Below are positions 60,623-64,000 of a stretch of 64,000 nt of DNA, one piece after another. Source of the stretch: Hydnum rufescens UP504. Taxonomy: Eukaryota > Basidiomycota > Agaricomycetes > Cantharellales > Hydnaceae. Location of the stretch: NCBI GenBank assembly GCA_014904985.1, contig MU128962.1, positions 101,587 to 165,586 on the forward strand, written 5' to 3'. Numbering within the stretch: position 1 is the stretch's first letter; each line of letters begins with the position of its first letter. The notes beneath the pieces are model-generated. The model was given only the letters and a program-made list of their open reading frames with translations. It did no database searches and was not told the origin of the DNA. A program made the translations under genes and the position numbers.

Positions 60623-62150
60623 GACCATGCACCCGCCACTGTGGGTGTGTGGTCACAAGGTGAGTGTTTTTTCTAGTAGATACAACGGCGCAAAAAGAGC
60701 AGTGAAAGCTGCTCTTTTTATGCGCTGCTTTGGAACATCTTACTAACGTCTCTTTATTTATTTTAGATTGAGGCCTCGTCCAACGCACGATGAGAGCCCA
60801 AACAGCCATGCGACGTACGGGAACGCGACGCAGCAACGCGACATCCGGCACCGCGACACAGAAACGCGACGCACGACAGCGCGACACGGCAACACGCCAA
60901 ACGAAGACGCGCCAAACGAAGACGCGATACACGGTAATGCGACACACGGCAACGCGACCTACGGCAACGCGCCAAACAAGCACGCGACCGCGCCAAATGA
61001 GGCCCCCAGGAACCACACACCCGCCACGGCGGGTGTGTGGTACTATATAATGTGAGTCCCCCCCCCAGTAGCTACAGGCACGCAAAAAGAGCAGCGAAAG
61101 CTGCTCTTTTTGCGTGGTCTTTGACTCTTAACTAACGTATAATCTTATATTCTAGGTCACCACTTCCCGCATGAACGAATACCCACGCAAGAACCCCCAT
61201 AACCCTGCCCATCGACACCCGAACGAGGGACCCGTACAAACCGCCGCACATGCGAGCTGGAGTACGGCTCCAGTACCCCACACCCGCTGCAGCGGGTGTG
61301 GGGTACTACAAAGTAATATTTTTTTTTTACTGACATGCATTATTCTTGATTAGGGCCCGTCCAACGCAGGATGATAACCCACGAAACGACGAAAGCCCAA
61401 ACAGTGCAACGTGCCACACGGCAATGCGACACGGCAAGCAATACACGGCAACACGATACACCAACGCGACACAGCAATGGGCCAACGACGCGACCGCACC
61501 AAAGCCCACGGCAGCACGCCAAATGAGGGCACTGGAATCACACACTCCCCCGGCGGGTGTGTGGTTCTATATCAGGTAAGTCCCCGCCCCCCTCAGTAGA
61601 TACAGCCACGCAAAAAGAGCAGCTTTCGCTGCTCTTTTTGCGTGGCCCTTATTTCCTAACTAATTTAAAAATAATACTTTGTAGGTTTCAACTGCCCTCA
61701 CGAACAAATACCGACAAAGAACCCCCCGTAACCCTGCCTATCGACCCCCGAACGACGGGGGACCCATACGAACCGCCGTGTGTACGAGCCGGCATATGTA
61801 CGCACCGGCGTATGGACGAGCCGCGTGCACGTCCCAGTACCCTACACCTGCGGGTGTGGGGTACAAGGTATGTGTTATGTTTTTTTTTATTTCTTAGTCT
61901 TGTGGCACAAAAAGAGCAGCATAAGCTGCTCTTTTTGCATTGCATTAATGTTGTACTAACATTGAATCCCTTATTTCTATAGACCCTTGACCAGAACCCG
62001 CACGAACCCCCCCTGAACCCGCCAAATGACACCTTGGGAACGAAAACCGTGAACGAAAACCCACTCCCTCGAGGGAGCGCCCAAATGGAACCGGCCCTGA
62101 CCGGGGCATAGAGAGAGAATCTCCACACCCGGACACAGGGCGGTGTGGGT
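60623..62150 (+). repeat. Right hairpin-module array of element II (plus-strand sense)
   Basis: H1: 60623-60654, 61012-61041, 61272-61307 (a perfect 36-nt palindrome), 61536-61566, 61837-61864 and 62124-62150 (degenerate). H2: 60688-60725, 61081-61114, 61606-61645 and 61909-61938. Introns: 60660-60766, 61052-61155, 61313-61353, 61576-61684 and 61868-61982. The 41-nt intron has lost H2. Exon 1 (from ATG 60481) splices in frame into 60767-61051, a Thr/Asn/Arg-rich stretch with 'NEDAPNEDA' and 'GNATYGNAPN' repeats. The next junction (phase 2) hits a stop within a few codons. Confidence 0.85.
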
Positions 62151-62339
62151 ACTGGGGCTGTGTACTCCCGCTCGTACTACGGCGGTTTGGATGGGTCCTC
62201 CCTGCGGTCATCGTTCGTGGGGGTCGTTCCCATTTTCGTTCGCGGGGGTTCATTTGGGTTTCGCTCGTGGCCCGTCGTTTGCGGTTTTCATTCGGCGGGT
62301 TTGTAGTCAGGGGTTCGCGTGGGATCGAGTTTAAAATCT

Positions 62340-64000
62340 AGAGAAATAGAAAATACATTAGTTAGAAATAAATGCACGCAAAAATTTAAAAAAAAAAACT
62401 TAGCTCATAGCACCCCACACCTGCCAGATGGGGGTGGGTACACATCTTGCACAGGGCCTGTGCCCTTGGGCTCGTATATAGCTTGTGTGCCGTTTGTGTG
62501 GGTACTCCCTGTGCCCCGTCGTTCAAGTGTCGATAGGGGGGGGGGGTTATGGGGTTTTCACGTTGGTATTCATTCGTGCGGGAGGTGAGGACCTGTAATA
62601 GAAGCATATATGTTAGTTAAAAATTAAACACTGCGCAAAAAGAGCAGCTTGAGCTGCTCTTTTTGCGCGGGTGTATCTACTGGACTCACCTTATACAGGT
62701 ACCACACCCGCCGCGGCGGATATGGTACCTGGGGTACTTATTTGGTGCGGTCGCGTTACTGTTGGGCGCGTTACCGTATGTCGCATCTTCGTTTCGCGCA
62801 TCCTCGTTGGGCGTGTTGCCGTCTGTCACGTCGTTTGGCGCGTCTTCGTTTGGAGCATTGCCGTTTGGCCCTCGTTTCGCGGGTTTTGTCATGCCTTGGA
62901 TCCCAGGCCTCAATCTAGAAGAATACAAAATGTGTTAGTATAAAGATTCAAAGAGCGCAAAAGAGCAGCTTTCGCTGCTCTTTTTGCGCCATTGTATCTA
63001 CTAGTAGAAAAACTTACTTTATGACCACACACCCGCAGGTGGCGGGTGTGGTCGCGTGCTTGCCTTTCAGGCGGTTGTTTGTTGTGGTTCTGGAGATGAG
63101 AAGTAAGATGCGAAATTCAACGCGGCAATTGCCGATACTCAAGAAGCGCCCAAGTGCTGACGCTACAAGTACAATCCAGATTAATAGCAAGCATATAGAC
63201 ATGGAAATATAAATATATAATAAATATTTTTAAAAATGTGAAGAAGAGGATGATAATGAGCCAGAGCTCAATAAGGGACATATGCCTCATTGCAAAGTGG
63301 ATTGGGTCACTTCCACGCATCAGAATTGGCCAAAATTTAAATATAGTGATGGTATATATACACCCTATATGGGCGACTAATTATATTGGACGATTCTGGC
63401 ATTTTTCATTTTTCATGTCTCAATTCCCTAATAGGGAATTGAAGGTGAAAAAATTGAAAAATGCCAGAATCGTCCAATATAATTAGTCGCGCATATAGGG
63501 TGTATATATACCATCACATATTTAAATTTGGCCAATTCTGATGGTGGAAGTGACCCAATCCACTTTGCAATGAGGCATATCGTCCCTTATTGAGCTCTGG
63601 CTCATTATCATCCTCTTCGTTCACATTTTTAAACAAATATTTATTATATACTTTATATTCCATGTTATATGCTTGCTATTAATCTGGATTGTACTTGTAC
63701 GCAAGCACTTGGGCGCTTCTTGAGTATCGGCAATTGCCGGCGTTGAATTTCGCATCTTACTTCTCATCTCCGGAACACAACAAACAACCGCCTGGAAAAG
63801 GCAAGCCACGCGGACCACACACCCGCCACTGCGGGTGTGTGCCATAAAGTAAGTTTTTTTCTACCTATAAGAACAATGGCGCAAAAAGAGCAGCGAGAAG
63901 GTTTCTGCTCCTTTTTGCGCTCCTTTTGACCTTTATACTGAACACCATTTGTATTGCTTCTAGATTGAGGCTGGGATCCAAGGCACAACGAAAACCCGCG
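62340..64000. mobile_element. Element III: third palindromic hairpin-array copy (runs off the window)
   Basis: The left array is short (H1 near 62410, 62698-62729 and 63023-63053; H2 62634-62669 and 62955-62989; minus-strand sense). The core palindrome centres at 63431, with arms of about 415 nt (63014-63850). The right arm starts with H1 63812-63844, a donor GTAAGT, and H2 63879-63920 with an enlarged loop, then a 'TTCTAG' acceptor at 63957-63962. The remainder lies outside the window. Confidence 0.8.

Larger units (their letters stand above)
56309..62340. mobile_element. Element II: palindromic hairpin/intron-array element (nested left ends)
   Basis: A left end (GGTCAGTCAC, 56309) is followed by 'TAGGTACCACTTTCGGGGCAG'-type sequence and a short array. 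A second left end (GGTCAGTCAT, 57014) with the same following sequence then starts the main array. The array on the left arm reads on the minus strand to the core palindrome at 60236, and the right arm reads on the plus strand to about 62150. The plan is the same as element I, with higher G+C and more modules. I did not find a matching right terminal repeat before the next array starts near 62340, so the right limit is approximate. Confidence 0.65.

Noticed and set aside
33095..63920. H2 hairpins followed by T-runs as bacterial-type terminators
   Set aside because: The T-run is part of the stem (AAAAAG/CTTTTT), copies occur in dozens with covariation, and the surrounding genes are fungal.

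Overview
This window is nuclear DNA of a filamentous basidiomycete, most likely an Agaricomycete. The genes are dense in short GT-AG introns (about 50-70 nt), and the repertoire fits: a Zn2Cys6 regulator, GH74 xyloglucanase, F-box protein and TauD-type dioxygenase. KDZ (Kyakuja-Dileera-Zisupton) transposons and TGTC...GACA retrotransposon LTRs are also typical of that group. The species cannot be named from the sequence alone. All exon coordinates below were built by hand from open frames, splice sites and reading phase.

Positions 1-31.2 kb are gene-bearing. In order they hold: the 3' part of a REX4-like RNA exonuclease (+); a membrane protein of unknown function (-); an Obg-type mitochondrial GTPase (+); a long Zn2Cys6 transcription factor with a Gln-rich tail (+); signal peptidase subunit SEC11 (-); a PPX1-type exopolyphosphatase (+); a 15-exon GH74 xyloglucanase (-); an F-box protein (-); and a small unknown gene (-). 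These are followed by ribosomal protein uS8/RPS22 (-), facing eS17/RPS17 (+) across a 322-bp shared promoter, and a TauD-type dioxygenase (+) that carries an apparent 1-nt frameshift. Most are housekeeping genes with no common pathway. The GH74 enzyme and the dioxygenase are the secreted and accessory metabolic parts.

Positions 32.6-64 kb are a transposon landscape. From 38.5 to 55.97 kb lies a large decayed KDZ element. It holds a broken KDZ transposase, three further degenerate element genes, several tandem-repeat blocks, a solo LTR inside one gene, and a 1.6-kb element inside the transposase. On either side of it (32.93-37.43 kb and 56.31 kb to the window end) are the most unusual structures.

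These are giant palindromes, with centres at 35155/35156, 60236 and 63431. The inner core of each is several hundred bp per arm, and outside it each arm becomes an array of spliceosomal-intron-like modules. In each module one hairpin (H1, CACACCC/GGGTGTG) sits just upstream of a 5' splice site. A second hairpin (H2, GAGCAGC/GCTGCTC) sits inside the roughly 90-115-nt intron, followed by a branch-point-like CTAAC/CTGAC and a 3' TAG. Modules read outward from the centre on both arms. Hairpin arms vary in sequence between modules but remain complementary, through paired changes. I know of no described element with this design, and it is the main candidate for a new system in this window.
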